A stretch of DNA of 46,913 nucleotides, from NCBI RefSeq assembly GCF_009928415.1, contig NZ_JAABNN010000019.1, positions 14,211-61,123 on the forward strand, read 5' to 3'. The notes under the pieces were generated by a model that worked only from the letters and a program-made list of their open reading frames with translations, was not told the origin of the DNA and did not search any database. This DNA comes from Bacillus sp. USDA818B3_A. Lineage in GTDB: Bacteria; Bacillota; Bacilli; Bacillales; Cytobacillaceae. Below, piece by piece: positions 32,446 to 40,840 of this stretch; the stretch's first letter is position 1, and each line of letters starts with the position of its first letter. The position numbers were made by a program, and so were the translations under genes.

Positions 32446-33393
32446 ATGGAAAACAGAAATAAGAAAGTTAATCGCGTAGTTTTAATTGGAACAGGTGCCG
32501 TCGGCTGCAGTTATGCCTATTCCATGATTAATCAAGGAGTAGCAGAAGAGTTAGTTCTTATTGATGTCAATGAAGCAAAATCTGAAGGCGAAGCAATGGA
32601 CCTAAACCACGGAATCCCATTTGCGCCATCACCAATCAATGTATGGAGCGGTTCTTATCAAGATTGTGAAACTGCCGACTTAGTTGTTATTACAGCAGGA
32701 TTGGCTCAAAAGCCAGGTGAAACTCGATTACAATTAGTAGAAAAGAACACAAAGATTTTTAAAGAGATCGTAAAAAATATCATGGCCAGCGGCTTTGACG
32801 GGATCTTCTTGGTGGCAACCAACCCAGTAGACATTTTAACTTATGTGACTTGGAAAGAGTCAGGGCTTCCAAAAGAACGAGTGATTGGTTCTGGCACCGT
32901 CTTAGATTCTGCGCGCCTCCGCTTTGCGCTAGGTCAACATTTCAATATGGATACTCGGAATGTTCATGCCTACATCATCGGTGAACACGGAGACACAGAA
33001 CTTCCTGTTTGGAGCCGCGCTTCAGTAGGGGTGGAAAGATTGGAAGAACTTCCTGCCGAAAAACTAAACAAGGAATGCTTGGAACAAATCTTCGTTAATG
33101 TCCGTGATGCGGCCTATCATATCATTGAACGAAAAGGGGCTACATTCTATGGAATTGGCATGTCTCTTGTCCGAATTACAAAAGCAATCTTAAATAATGA
33201 AAACAGCATCTTAACCGTTTCTTCTTATCTAGATGGACAATATGGACAGCACGACGTATTTATCGGAGTTCCAGCTGTAATTAACCGTGGCGGAATCCGC
33301 GAGGTGATTGAAATTGATTTAAATGAACTAGAAAAGCAGCAATTTAATCACTCTGTTTCAGTCTTAAAAGAAACAATGAAGCCTGTAATCTAG
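32446..33393 (+). CDS. ldh: L-lactate dehydrogenase
   Basis: 315 residues. It reduces pyruvate to L-lactate with NADH, restoring NAD+ when respiration is limited. Visible: GTGAVGCSYA nucleotide loop, Gln in GLAQKPGETR (lactate rather than malate specificity), GTVLDSARLRF (substrate Arg) and the catalytic His in IGEHGDTELPVWS. GGGAGAG lies 6 nt before the ATG. The Rex box at the promoter predicts induction at high NADH. An MFS transporter gene follows 18 nt downstream, where many Bacillus have the LctP lactate permease instead. Confidence 0.95.
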   Translation: MENRNKKVNRVVLIGTGAVGCSYAYSMINQGVAEELVLIDVNEAKSEGEAMDLNHGIPFAPSPINVWSGSYQDCETADLVVITAGLAQKPGETRLQLVEKNTKIFKEIVKNIMASGFDGIFLVATNPVDILTYVTWKESGLPKERVIGSGTVLDSARLRFALGQHFNMDTRNVHAYIIGEHGDTELPVWSRASVGVERLEELPAEKLNKECLEQIFVNVRDAAYHIIERKGATFYGIGMSLVRITKAILNNENSILTVSSYLDGQYGQHDVFIGVPAVINRGGIREVIEIDLNELEKQQFNHSVSVLKETMKPVI

Positions 33394-33411
33394 AAATTAC
33401 CTTTGCCATAG

Positions 33412-34665
33412 ATGAAATCTCTAATGAAAGCAGATGAAATTATGGAAACGTTGAATCAAACAAAAAAGGGTTACTTTATGATGGCTGTCTTATGGCTCGC
33501 TTATGTGACCTTTGCGATGAACTGGGTGGCGGGTTCTTCCTTAACTCCGCAAATCACCGAAACGTTTTTCGGAGGACCCGTTGATCCGCTTATTTCTCAA
33601 TTAGTGAACTATTCCATTACGACCGCCCGTGTATTTGCCAATATTTTAGCAGCTGTGGTGCTGATGAAATTAGGCCCTAAAAAGGCGGCAGGTACAGCCA
33701 TCGCCCTGTTAATGATGGGCCTTGTCGCCATTTATCTTCCTAACTATTGGGCCTATACTGCTGCCCGGATGGTTATGGCAGTAGGTGGTTCCATGGTCAT
33801 TGTTTATATGAACCCTGTCGTTGCCCATTATGTAAAAAATTCACACGTTAAACTGCGCATTAATGCGGCTAATACGGTAGCCTATAATGCGGGTGCGTTT
33901 ATTGTCGCTGTGTTATTTACGGTTTTTGCCAATCAAATGGTGGCCAATTGGCGTTTAACATTAACGGTTTTTGCCTCTTTAACGATACTTTTTTTCATCG
34001 GCTGGCTTTGGAAAGCAGAAACTTTTGAGACAAAGGAAGCAGATGGAGAAGCAGAACAGTATGGTTACAAAGACGCACTCAAGGACGGATTCCTTTGGCG
34101 CTACGGCTTGGCGTTTGCTTCCTTTTTAACCTTGTATGTCTTATCGCTGGTAAGCTTTAAAGCGATTTTCGACCAATATACATTGTTGAACGGCTCGATC
34201 ACGAACCTGTTAATATCAGGGCTTGGGATCCTCGGGACATTTGCCGGAATTACCATTGGAAATAAAGGGGTACCGCGTAAGCCAATCCTTCTTTTCTCGG
34301 GGATTGTTATGGTAGGTACGTTTGCCCTGGCGATTGTTTTCGCTAATAAAATTCCGCTTCTATCTTACACACTGATTGCGATTTCCGGTTTTGCGATGTA
34401 TATTCAGTACCCAATCTTTTTGAATCTTCCTCATGAACTTAAAGGGATGACGCCTCAAAGATTGACGATTATGTTCGGATTATTTTGGGCGATTGCTTAT
34501 GCAGGACAAACGATTGCAACGATTGTTTGGAGTTTCATCTTAGGTTCTGCCGGATATACACCTGCGATGATTTTCTTTATCGCTGCTTCAAGTTTATATA
34601 TTTTCCTTGTGGCTACTTTCCCGGAAACACGGGAAAAGGTGGCAGCTTTGCGAAAAGCAGCTTAG
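33412..34665 (+). CDS. MFS transporter co-transcribed with ldh
   Basis: Up to 417 residues with 12 membrane helices. It is a major-facilitator protein with weak similarity to the nitrate/cyanate type (GPKKAAGTAIALLMMGLVAI and ARMVMAVGGSMVIVYMNPVVAHY in the loop 2-3/helix 4 area). The start is uncertain: the ATGs at 33412, 33424 and 33442 lack a good ribosome site, while ATG 33478 has AAAGGG 7 nt upstream but would shorten the N-terminal tail. No terminator separates it from ldh, so it should also be controlled by Rex. Lactate or pyruvate export is inferred from context only. Confidence 0.75.
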   Translation: MKSLMKADEIMETLNQTKKGYFMMAVLWLAYVTFAMNWVAGSSLTPQITETFFGGPVDPLISQLVNYSITTARVFANILAAVVLMKLGPKKAAGTAIALLMMGLVAIYLPNYWAYTAARMVMAVGGSMVIVYMNPVVAHYVKNSHVKLRINAANTVAYNAGAFIVAVLFTVFANQMVANWRLTLTVFASLTILFFIGWLWKAETFETKEADGEAEQYGYKDALKDGFLWRYGLAFASFLTLYVLSLVSFKAIFDQYTLLNGSITNLLISGLGILGTFAGITIGNKGVPRKPILLFSGIVMVGTFALAIVFANKIPLLSYTLIAISGFAMYIQYPIFLNLPHELKGMTPQRLTIMFGLFWAIAYAGQTIATIVWSFILGSAGYTPAMIFFIAASSLYIFLVATFPETREKVAALRKAA

Positions 34666-34723
34666 GAGGCAAAGATAGCATTGGGACAGTTCTAGAGCTT
34701 CCTGAAATTAAAATATTTGTTAC

Positions 34724-34761
34724 TAAAAAACCCCTTCGCATCATGCCAAAGGGGTTTTTTA
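34724..34761 (+). terminator. Rho-independent terminator of the ldh-MFS unit
   Basis: AAAAAACCCCTT and AAGGGGTTTTTT pair over an 11-nt loop. The symmetric A and T runs may allow use from both strands. Confidence 0.88.
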
Positions 34762-34773
34762 CTTGTCTTTAAA

Positions 34774-34802
34774 GGAAGCCAGAGAACCGTCCACTCGCTT
34801 CC
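34774..34802. repeat. Short palindrome containing GAGAACCGTCC
   Basis: GGAAGC and GCTTCC enclose AGAGAACCGTCCACTC at the end of rpiB. The GAGAACCGTCC string is shared with the long palindrome at 21981-22018, suggesting a decayed copy of the same element. Confidence 0.4.
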
Positions 34803-35248
34803 TATGACTTACTTTTTTCATATTCTTTTATTTTATTGATACGATTTGCATGCCTGCCACCTTCAAAGGGGGTTGTTAACCATATTTCCGCAATATCACG
34901 AGTTAAGCCAGGACCGATGACACGCTCTCCCATCGCAAGGATATTGGAATTGTTATGTTCTCTTGTTGCCTTAGCACTAAACGTATCGTGAACCAGTGCA
35001 CAACGTATTCCCTTTACTTTGTTTGCCGAAATACTCATTCCAATCCCCGTGCCGCAAATCAAGATACCTCGTTCCACTTCACCACTTGAAACTTTTTCCG
35101 CAACAGGAATGGCGTAATCTGGATAATCAACAGAGGTATCACAATCACACCCTAAATCTAAGTACTCAATTTTCATCTCTTCTAGCAGTGAAATAATTTC
35201 ATTACGAATATTGATACCACCATGATCAGATGCAATAGCCACTCTCAT
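34802..35248 (-). CDS. rpiB: RpiB/LacAB-family sugar-phosphate isomerase
   Basis: 148 residues from the ATG at 35248, with GGGAGG 7 nt upstream. The fold and motifs are those of RpiB: ASDHGGINIR, the active-site ILICGTGIGMSISANKV (Cys base), HDTFSAKATREHNNSNIL and FEGGRHANRI with the Arg residues that hold phosphate in RpiB. It should interconvert an aldose and ketose phosphate, classically ribose-5-P and ribulose-5-P. It is last in a unit with an ACS-type transporter and an SR1P-like gene, inside the split-transketolase regulon, so its real substrate may be a pathway intermediate. Confidence 0.87.
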   Translation of the reverse strand: MRVAIASDHGGINIRNEIISLLEEMKIEYLDLGCDCDTSVDYPDYAIPVAEKVSSGEVERGILICGTGIGMSISANKVKGIRCALVHDTFSAKATREHNNSNILAMGERVIGPGLTRDIAEIWLTTPFEGGRHANRINKIKEYEKSKS

Positions 35249-35276
35249 TTTATTACCTCCCAATTGTTAAGTGACG

Positions 35277-35423
35277 TTAAATTTTTTTCTTCTCCTCGGA
35301 ACAATCCTGACACATTCCATACCATGTTTTAACGCCTTCTGTACTATCCACAATGTCAATAACTTCTTCACACACTTGACATATAATCGTACCTTGTTTT
35401 TCAATTAGTTTCTCGCCCATCAT
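35277..35423 (-). CDS. SR1P-like small zinc-ribbon peptide (GapA-interacting family)
   Basis: 48 codons too short for normal gene finders: MMGEKLIEKQGTIICQVCEE...VKTWYGMCQDCSEEKKKI. AGGGGG lies 6 nt before the first ATG. The core GTIICQVCEEVID...YGMCQDC, with two CxxC pairs, matches the SR1P family, whose B. subtilis member is encoded on the dual-function RNA SR1 and binds glyceraldehyde-3-phosphate dehydrogenase GapA. Here it has about nine extra N-terminal residues and is not on a free-standing RNA: it lies 28 nt upstream of rpiB and downstream of a sugar transporter gene. A link to triose-phosphate flow is inferred. Confidence 0.75.
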   Translation of the reverse strand: MMGEKLIEKQGTIICQVCEEVIDIVDSTEGVKTWYGMCQDCSEEKKKI

Positions 35424-35560
35424 TCGCTTCCCCCTATACATTTCATATGTTAAATAAAAAACTTATAGATCGACGCAACAATAAAAGGGATCTACTTTTT
35501 CTAACCCTAAAAGTGTTCCTGCTTATCAGCTATCTCGCAATTTATGCATGACAAATTTTC

Positions 35561-36892
35561 TTAACTAGATTTTTTCAATTTATATTCGACACGCGTGCTT
35601 TGAACCTTTCCTGACTGTTTTACCAAGAAAACAATAATGCAAGAACTGATGATCATACTCACACCTAAGAAAACCATACTAGTATGAAAAGATCCTGTTG
35701 TATCCTTAATATAGCCCACAATGTAAGGCCCAAAAAATCCACCAAGATTTCCTATACTATTGATAAGGGCAATAGCGCCTCCGGCTGCAGCCCCTGTTAA
35801 GAAAGAAGGCGGAATGGCCCAAAATGGTGCGTATGCTCCAAAGGCTCCACATAATGAAATGGTTAGAAATACAAAGGATAAGATAATGCTTACATCAGAA
35901 ATATAACTGCTAACAATCATCGCAATCGCACTTATGATTAAACATACAGCAACATGCCAGCGTCTCTCATTCTTTTTATCTGAATGGTTGCCAACTAGAA
36001 TCATCGCCACCATGGCAATAATATACATAGGGAATAAAATCCAGCCCATACTTTGAGTGCTAAGAGATATTTTTTCAGATAAACCTTTCGAAATGGTTGG
36101 TAAAAACATGTTAATCCCGTAATAGCCAATCATCCAGCAAAAATACCCGGCTGATAAAATGAGAACGTCACGATCCTTTAAAGCCTGCAGGAAAGTGTAG
36201 TGTTTCACTTGCTGCTTTTCCAGTTTCTCTTTTGTTGTAACGTCAATTAGCCATCTTTTCTCGTCTTTGTTCAACCATTTTACTTCTTCAATTCGATCAT
36301 CAAGATAGAAATAACATATAATACCCAAGATGACAGATGGAATTGCCTCAGAAATAAACAACCATTGCCATCCTGCCAAACCAAACCAGTTAACGTTTAG
36401 CAAGTATGTACATAATAGAGCACCTATAGCATTGGTACTTGGTATGGCAACCATAAATCCAGCAATCGCTTTTGCATGATGTTTGGTTTGATAAAAACCG
36501 CTTAAATAAGCAACCATACATGGATAAAAACTTGCCTCAGCAACACCTAATAGAAATCGTACCGTATAAAATTGTATTGGAGTTTGGACAAAAGTTTCTA
36601 AAAAAGCAAGGATGCCCCATGTAACCATGATCCTGCTAATCCATTTCCGCGGTCCAATCTTTGCCATCATGGCGCTGCCCGGTACCTCTAAAAGAAAATA
36701 ACCAAGAAAAAATATTCCGGCTCCAAATCCGAAAATAGCATTCGAAAAACCTAGATCATTGTTTAATGACAGGGCAGCATATCCAATATTCACCCTATCA
36801 AGTACGGATATTGAAAAACATAGAAATAGAAATGGAATTAATCTTAACGTAACTTTTTTAGTAGTTGAACTCTCAAGTGCATGTTGATCCAA
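35561..36892 (-). CDS. MFS transporter, anion:cation symporter (ACS) type, copy 1
   Basis: 443 residues, 12 membrane helices, starting at TTG with GAGGGGG 8 nt upstream. ILDRVNIGYAALS-like helix 1 (VLDRVNIGYAAL), FFLGYFLLEVPGSAMMAKIGPRKWISRIM and RFLLGVAEASFYPCM place it in the ACS family, which carries organic anions such as hexuronates, galactonate, tartrate or phthalate. A paralogue of equal length at 40841-42172 agrees in about four of five residues by eye. It heads a unit with the SR1P-like gene and rpiB, with its own promoter and operator. Confidence 0.85.
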   Translation of the reverse strand: MDQHALESSTTKKVTLRLIPFLFLCFSISVLDRVNIGYAALSLNNDLGFSNAIFGFGAGIFFLGYFLLEVPGSAMMAKIGPRKWISRIMVTWGILAFLETFVQTPIQFYTVRFLLGVAEASFYPCMVAYLSGFYQTKHHAKAIAGFMVAIPSTNAIGALLCTYLLNVNWFGLAGWQWLFISEAIPSVILGIICYFYLDDRIEEVKWLNKDEKRWLIDVTTKEKLEKQQVKHYTFLQALKDRDVLILSAGYFCWMIGYYGINMFLPTISKGLSEKISLSTQSMGWILFPMYIIAMVAMILVGNHSDKKNERRWHVAVCLIISAIAMIVSSYISDVSIILSFVFLTISLCGAFGAYAPFWAIPPSFLTGAAAGGAIALINSIGNLGGFFGPYIVGYIKDTTGSFHTSMVFLGVSMIISSCIIVFLVKQSGKVQSTRVEYKLKKSS

Positions 36893-37162
36893 AGTAGTTC
36901 CCCCTCATGATGTTATCCCTTCCTTATGCCGAGCCTTTTATCTCAATTAAGGTTACAGGGAAATAAATTCTCCTTGAAGAAATAGTTCCATCGGAATTTT
37001 TAGATTACTAATATTAAAAATATTGCAAACCCATACATCAAACGCTTTCAATTTAAACTTAAAATATAACTTGTTATACAAATAGATAGGAAGTTTCATT
37101 TATTCTCTATAAATGGCTCCTAGTATTCCTTTAAAATTCTGGACAGCTACTAACCATTTATT
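36893..37162 (-). other. Long untranslated leader of the transporter copy-1 unit
   Basis: About 300 nt lie between the promoter at 37200-37228 and the TTG start. No gene is seen. TGTATGGGTTTGCA (minus strand, 37024-37037) closely resembles TGTAAGGGTTTGCA before transporter copy 2 (42207-42220); both look like catabolite (cre) sites with a wrong central base. A second half-cre, TTGAAAGCG, is next to it (37042-37052). Confidence 0.4.
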
Positions 37163-37228
37163 TTGTCTACTTGTATACTAAGATACCTTTTTTGTGTTAA
37201 GTATATATTTGCATGTAAGGGTTGTCAA
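37163..37228 (-). promoter_or_regulatory. Promoter and GntR-type operator of the transporter-SR1P-rpiB unit
   Basis: Minus strand TTGACA (37223-37228), 17-bp spacer, TATACT (37200-37205). 17 nt after the -10 box lies CTTAGTATACAA followed directly by GTAGACAA (37163-37182). The same CTTAG-TA-ACAA motif stands before the transketolase, dehydrogenase and second GntR genes. Confidence 0.8.
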
Positions 37229-37256
37229 TACGATTTAGGGGTGAAAACTTAATAGT

Positions 37257-37967
37257 CTAATCTTTCCAATACCGATCATATAAGTTTTTCATATGCTTCT
37301 TCATGACTTCCACTGCCTCTTTTTCGTTGTGATCCTCAATCGCTTTAATAAGTAATTGATGTTCCTTAAAATTAATATCCCGATAATCCGGTCGAGTGAC
37401 GGTTCGATCCCGAATAAATTTCCACATTTCTTGTTGTTTCATGGCATTACTAATAGCTGCCATAATATTAATAAATAAATCATTATGAGAGGCTTTTGCA
37501 ATACTAAAATGTAATTTGTGGTCTGTTTCTGGTACATAAACACCAGCCATTATTTCATTCTCCATCTCTTTGAGGGTCGAGCGGAGTTCCTCTATATCTT
37601 CATCTGTTGCTCTTTGGGCTGCAAATTTTATAATAAGCGGCTCAATGTTCATCCTTACCTCAACAATATCTTCTGGGGATATCGATTTAAAGAAAATGGC
37701 CGATTCAGAATGATCAGGTGTGATTTGGTTACTTCTCACATAAACTCCTTCACCTTGACGGGAATAGACAAACCCATTTAATTCCAATGCACTTAAGGCC
37801 TGTCGAATGGGAACACGGCTTACACCGAATAATTCGCACAACTCTCTTTCGGCAGGAAGTTTATCCCCTTTTTTAAAGGAACCCAATTCGATTTCAGAAA
37901 GGATCTGATGATAAATTTGCATATATAATTTCTTACTGGCCACTGGATTAAAATTAATGACAACCAC
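37257..37967 (-). CDS. FadR-type GntR regulator, copy 1
   Basis: Up to 236 residues. N-terminal winged helix (KLPAERELCELFGVSRVPIRQALSALELNGF) and C-terminal all-helical FCD ligand domain (about 85-225). The start is unusual: the only standard codon is a GTG at 37967, with GGAG 4 nt before it. Alignment with copy 2 (ATG-AAA-TTT-AAT) puts an ATT where copy 2 has ATG, 9 nt further in. It follows the SDR gene in the transketolase unit, after an imperfect hairpin (37998-38022). Probably senses a pathway intermediate and binds the CTTAG-type sites. Confidence 0.85.
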   Translation of the reverse strand: MVVINFNPVASKKLYMQIYHQILSEIELGSFKKGDKLPAERELCELFGVSRVPIRQALSALELNGFVYSRQGEGVYVRSNQITPDHSESAIFFKSISPEDIVEVRMNIEPLIIKFAAQRATDEDIEELRSTLKEMENEIMAGVYVPETDHKLHFSIAKASHNDLFINIMAAISNAMKQQEMWKFIRDRTVTRPDYRDINFKEHQLLIKAIEDHNEKEAVEVMKKHMKNLYDRYWKD

Positions 37968-37997
37968 CCCTCTCCGTAAGTGTTCATTGAAATTACA

Positions 37998-38022
37998 CAG
38001 GCATTCCTAACTGGAATGCCTG
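37998..38022 (-). terminator. Intercistronic hairpin between SDR and GntR copy 1
   Basis: CAGGCATTCC and GGAATGCCTG form a perfect ten-pair stem over TAACT. There is no T run, so it is more likely an RNA-processing or attenuation element than a full terminator. Confidence 0.5.
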
Positions 38023-38038
38023 AACAGTAAGGATAAAA

Positions 38039-38797
38039 TTAATCCATATGTGAACCGCCATTAATATCAATTTCTTCTCCTGTAATGTAGGAAGCTTCTT
38101 CTGAAACTAGGAAAGCAATAGTCGCAGCAATTTCCTCCGTCTCACCTGGTCTTCCCATTGGAATCCCATCGATTACTTTCTTTGCATCCTCTTCAGGTAG
38201 TGACTTCCAAATGTCTGTATTAACAAGACCAGGTGCAACACAGTTCACAGTGATTCCATCAAGAGCAACTTCACGAGCAAGATTCTTAGAGAACCCTAAT
38301 ACGGCAGCCTTTGAAGCGGAATAGTGCGGCCCTCCAAATACACCGCCGCCTCGTTTAGCGGAAACGGATGAAAGACTAACGATTCTACCATACTTTTGTT
38401 CTTTCATCGGTTTTAGTACGGCTTGGGAGCATAAGAACAGTCCAAACATGTTTACATTAAATACTCGGTTGATGTCCTCATATGTCATATCTTCAACGGT
38501 TACCTTTTGCGAAATTCCAGCATTATTCACAAGGATATCAATTCTGCCAAAGGTTTGCAGAACCTTTTCAATCATGGCGTCATTCGATTCTTTACTGGTC
38601 ACATTTAGTTCTACTCCTAAAGCTTTTCCGCCAGCTTCCTCAATCGCATTGACGGTATCCTGAATTCCATCCATATTAAGGTCAGCGACAACCACTGCTG
38701 CTCCCTGTTTGGCAAGGGTTAAAGCAATGGTACGTCCAATCCCCTTTTTTGATCCACTGCCTGTAACGATCGCAACTCTATTATTTAATTCAAACAT
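38039..38797 (-). CDS. Short-chain dehydrogenase/reductase
   Basis: 252 residues. Classical SDR: TGSGSKKGIGRTIA (nucleotide loop), NNAG (LVNNAGIS), catalytic Ser in SLSSVSAKRG and Tyr-Lys in HYSASKAA. Asp in VVVADLNMDG after strand 2 suggests NAD(H) preference. It resembles FabG, gluconate 5-dehydrogenase or polyol dehydrogenases. GAGGAG precedes the start. It lies 24 nt after the C-terminal transketolase gene in one operon, so it probably oxidises or reduces the substrate or a cleavage product of that enzyme. Confidence 0.88.
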   Translation of the reverse strand: MFELNNRVAIVTGSGSKKGIGRTIALTLAKQGAAVVVADLNMDGIQDTVNAIEEAGGKALGVELNVTSKESNDAMIEKVLQTFGRIDILVNNAGISQKVTVEDMTYEDINRVFNVNMFGLFLCSQAVLKPMKEQKYGRIVSLSSVSAKRGGGVFGGPHYSASKAAVLGFSKNLAREVALDGITVNCVAPGLVNTDIWKSLPEEDAKKVIDGIPMGRPGETEEIAATIAFLVSEEASYITGEEIDINGGSHMD

Positions 38798-38821
38798 GTT
38801 TCTTCTCTCCTCGATGATTTA

Positions 38822-39775
38822 TTAGTTTTTTACTAGATCTTTTGCTGTAGATACAATATTTTCAATCGTAATACCATTTAGCTCTAACAACTTCTCATAC
38901 GGAGCGGATTGTCCAAACTGATCTTGAACTCCAATTCTTCTCACAATCCCCTTGCCTTCCTCTGCTACTACTTCACATACGGCACTTCCTAAACCATTTA
39001 AAATATTATGGTCTTCAACAGTAATTATTTTTCCAATATTTAGGCAATCTACGACAGCTTCCCGATCTAGCGGCTTTATCGTATGCATGTCTAATAGTTT
39101 TACAGATATTTTTTCTTCTTCTAATCGCTTGGCAGCTTCTAAGGCGAGATAGACGGTGTCACCATTTGCAATAATCGCAATATCTTTTCCGTCCTTGATC
39201 TGCTTTGCTTTTCCAATCGTAAATTCTTCATTTTCATCATATAACATCGGTACTGTATCTCTCGTAAAACGAAGGTAAACCGGTCCATACATTTCAGCCG
39301 CTTGTTCTACTAATTTTCTAGTAGAATAATAGTCAGCACCCATAATAACCGTCATATTTGGAATGGTTCTTAGTACGCCCATATCTTCAATAGCTTGATG
39401 ACTTGCCCCATCATTCGCTGGAGTCAGCCCGCCATGGGAACAAGCGATTTTTACATTTAGGTTTGGATAACAAATTTCTTGTCTGATCTGCTCCGCCATT
39501 CGTAATGAACCAAATACAGCGTAAGTGCTTACAAACGGGATTTTACCTGTCGTCGCAAGTCCAGCCGCCAATCCAGCCCCATTTTGTTCTGCGATACCAA
39601 CATTTACATGCTGATCTGATAATTGCTTTGCAAATTCTGTTGTCTTACATGATTTACCGATATCAATATCCACTACATAAATATTTTTATTCTTTTTGCC
39701 TAAACGGACAATTTCATCACCGAATGCTTCTCGGGTCGCCTTTTTAAGTAGAATGTCTTTTTCCATAATGCTCAT
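38822..39775 (-). CDS. Transketolase, C-terminal subunit (split enzyme)
   Basis: 317 residues carrying the pyrimidine-binding and C-terminal domains. VNVGIAEQNGAGLAAGLA holds the Glu that activates thiamine diphosphate; SHGGLTPANDGASHQAIEDM is the next conserved stretch. GGGGGG lies 8 nt before the start. The start overlaps the stop of the N-terminal subunit by one base (TAATG), a coupling that suits a 1:1 complex. Such two-gene transketolases are common in Firmicutes sugar loci and also serve as apulose-4-phosphate or sulfosugar transketolases; they transfer a two-carbon ketol unit. Confidence 0.9.
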   Translation of the reverse strand: MSIMEKDILLKKATREAFGDEIVRLGKKNKNIYVVDIDIGKSCKTTEFAKQLSDQHVNVGIAEQNGAGLAAGLATTGKIPFVSTYAVFGSLRMAEQIRQEICYPNLNVKIACSHGGLTPANDGASHQAIEDMGVLRTIPNMTVIMGADYYSTRKLVEQAAEMYGPVYLRFTRDTVPMLYDENEEFTIGKAKQIKDGKDIAIIANGDTVYLALEAAKRLEEEKISVKLLDMHTIKPLDREAVVDCLNIGKIITVEDHNILNGLGSAVCEVVAEEGKGIVRRIGVQDQFGQSAPYEKLLELNGITIENIVSTAKDLVKN

Positions 39776-40608
39776 TATTTTAACCCCCCTGCTACTTCTT
39801 CGATTGCATTTAAAAACTCAACATCATTTGGAGCAACACCATGCCATCCACATGAATGTTCCATAAAAGATACTCCCTTACCCTTTACCGTGTTAAGAAC
39901 AATACATTTTGGAACTCCATTTTTTACTTCACGAATACTATCTAATGTTTCCACAATCTCTTCCATCGAATGTCCATTAATTCTTCTTGTTTCAAATCCG
40001 AATGCTTCAAATTTCTTTTCTAAATCCAGATTCGGCATAATTTCATCGGTTGTACCATCAATCTGCAATCCGTTATCATCAACGAATACAACTAGATTAT
40101 CTAACTGATATTTAACAGCACTTTGTGCTGCTTCCCAAATTTGGCCTTCTTGACACTCGCCATCTCCTAACATAGCGAAAACGCGATAGGTCTTTGAATC
40201 CCTTTTTCCTGCCAGTGCCATTCCAACTGCGCAAGAAAGTCCCTGCCCTAAAGAGCCTGTAGAAATATCAATACCAGGGCACTTTTTCATATCTGGATGT
40301 CCTTGGAATGGAGAACCATACTGTCTTAACGTGTAAATGGTGTCATAAGGCACATATCCTCTTAAAGCTAATGCTGAATATTGGATCGGGCACACATGTC
40401 CTTTCGATAATACGAAACGATCACGGTCTTCCCATTGAGGATTTTTTGGATCAATGTTCATTTCCTTAAAATAAAGTGCGGTTACCACATCGGCTGCAGA
40501 TAAGGAGCCTCCTGGATGCCCGGATTGCGCTTCATGAATCATTGTAAGAGCTGTTTTCCTCATCTCGATTGCTTTTTGCTTTAATTCTTCAATGCCAACC
40601 TCTTTCAT
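39775..40608 (-). CDS. Transketolase, N-terminal (thiamine-diphosphate) subunit (split enzyme)
   Basis: 277 residues from the ATG at 40608, with GAGGTG 6 nt upstream; a GTG 9 nt earlier overlaps that site. The diphosphate-binding motif is complete: GDGECQEGQ through VFVDDNG. Also visible are SGHPGGSLSAADV and HSCGWHGVAPND near the C-terminus, where active-site His residues lie in transketolases. It forms the working enzyme with the downstream subunit. It is first in the transketolase-SDR-GntR unit, behind a strong promoter with the shared operator. Confidence 0.9.
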   Translation of the reverse strand: MKEVGIEELKQKAIEMRKTALTMIHEAQSGHPGGSLSAADVVTALYFKEMNIDPKNPQWEDRDRFVLSKGHVCPIQYSALALRGYVPYDTIYTLRQYGSPFQGHPDMKKCPGIDISTGSLGQGLSCAVGMALAGKRDSKTYRVFAMLGDGECQEGQIWEAAQSAVKYQLDNLVVFVDDNGLQIDGTTDEIMPNLDLEKKFEAFGFETRRINGHSMEEIVETLDSIREVKNGVPKCIVLNTVKGKGVSFMEHSCGWHGVAPNDVEFLNAIEEVAGGLK

Positions 40609-40661
40609 ACTAGTCACCTCATCTAATTTTAATAACCTGTTTGAATTGCTTCGTTGTTTTC

Positions 40662-40724
40662 TTGTCTACTTGTCTACTAAGTTAACTTATGAACTCAGTA
40701 TAACACCGTTTTCATAATTGTCAA
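40662..40724 (-). promoter_or_regulatory. Promoter and GntR-type operator of the transketolase unit
   Basis: Minus strand TTGACA (40719-40724), 16-bp spacer, TATACT (40697-40702). 15 nt downstream lies CTTAGTAGACAA followed directly by GTAGACAA (40662-40681), an exact repeat of the 8-bp unit. Confidence 0.8.
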
Positions 40725-40783
40725 CACGAATTTTATATAAAATTAACCAATGAAAAATTCTATAAAAATTTACGTTTTAAAAC

Positions 40784-40824
40784 AAAAAAACCTTCGGTCA
40801 ACAAAAGTTGTGATCCGAAGGTTT
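40784..40824 (-). terminator. Rho-independent terminator of the dehydrogenase-transporter unit
   Basis: On the minus strand AAACCTTCGG and CCGAAGGTTT form a stem, followed by TTTTG. Confidence 0.88.
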
Positions 40825-40840
40825 GAGATTCATATTCTTT

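Noticed and set aside
37024..37052. Confident cre (CcpA) site
   Set aside because: The candidates differ from the consensus at the central CG or in one whole half-site; noted only as cre-like.
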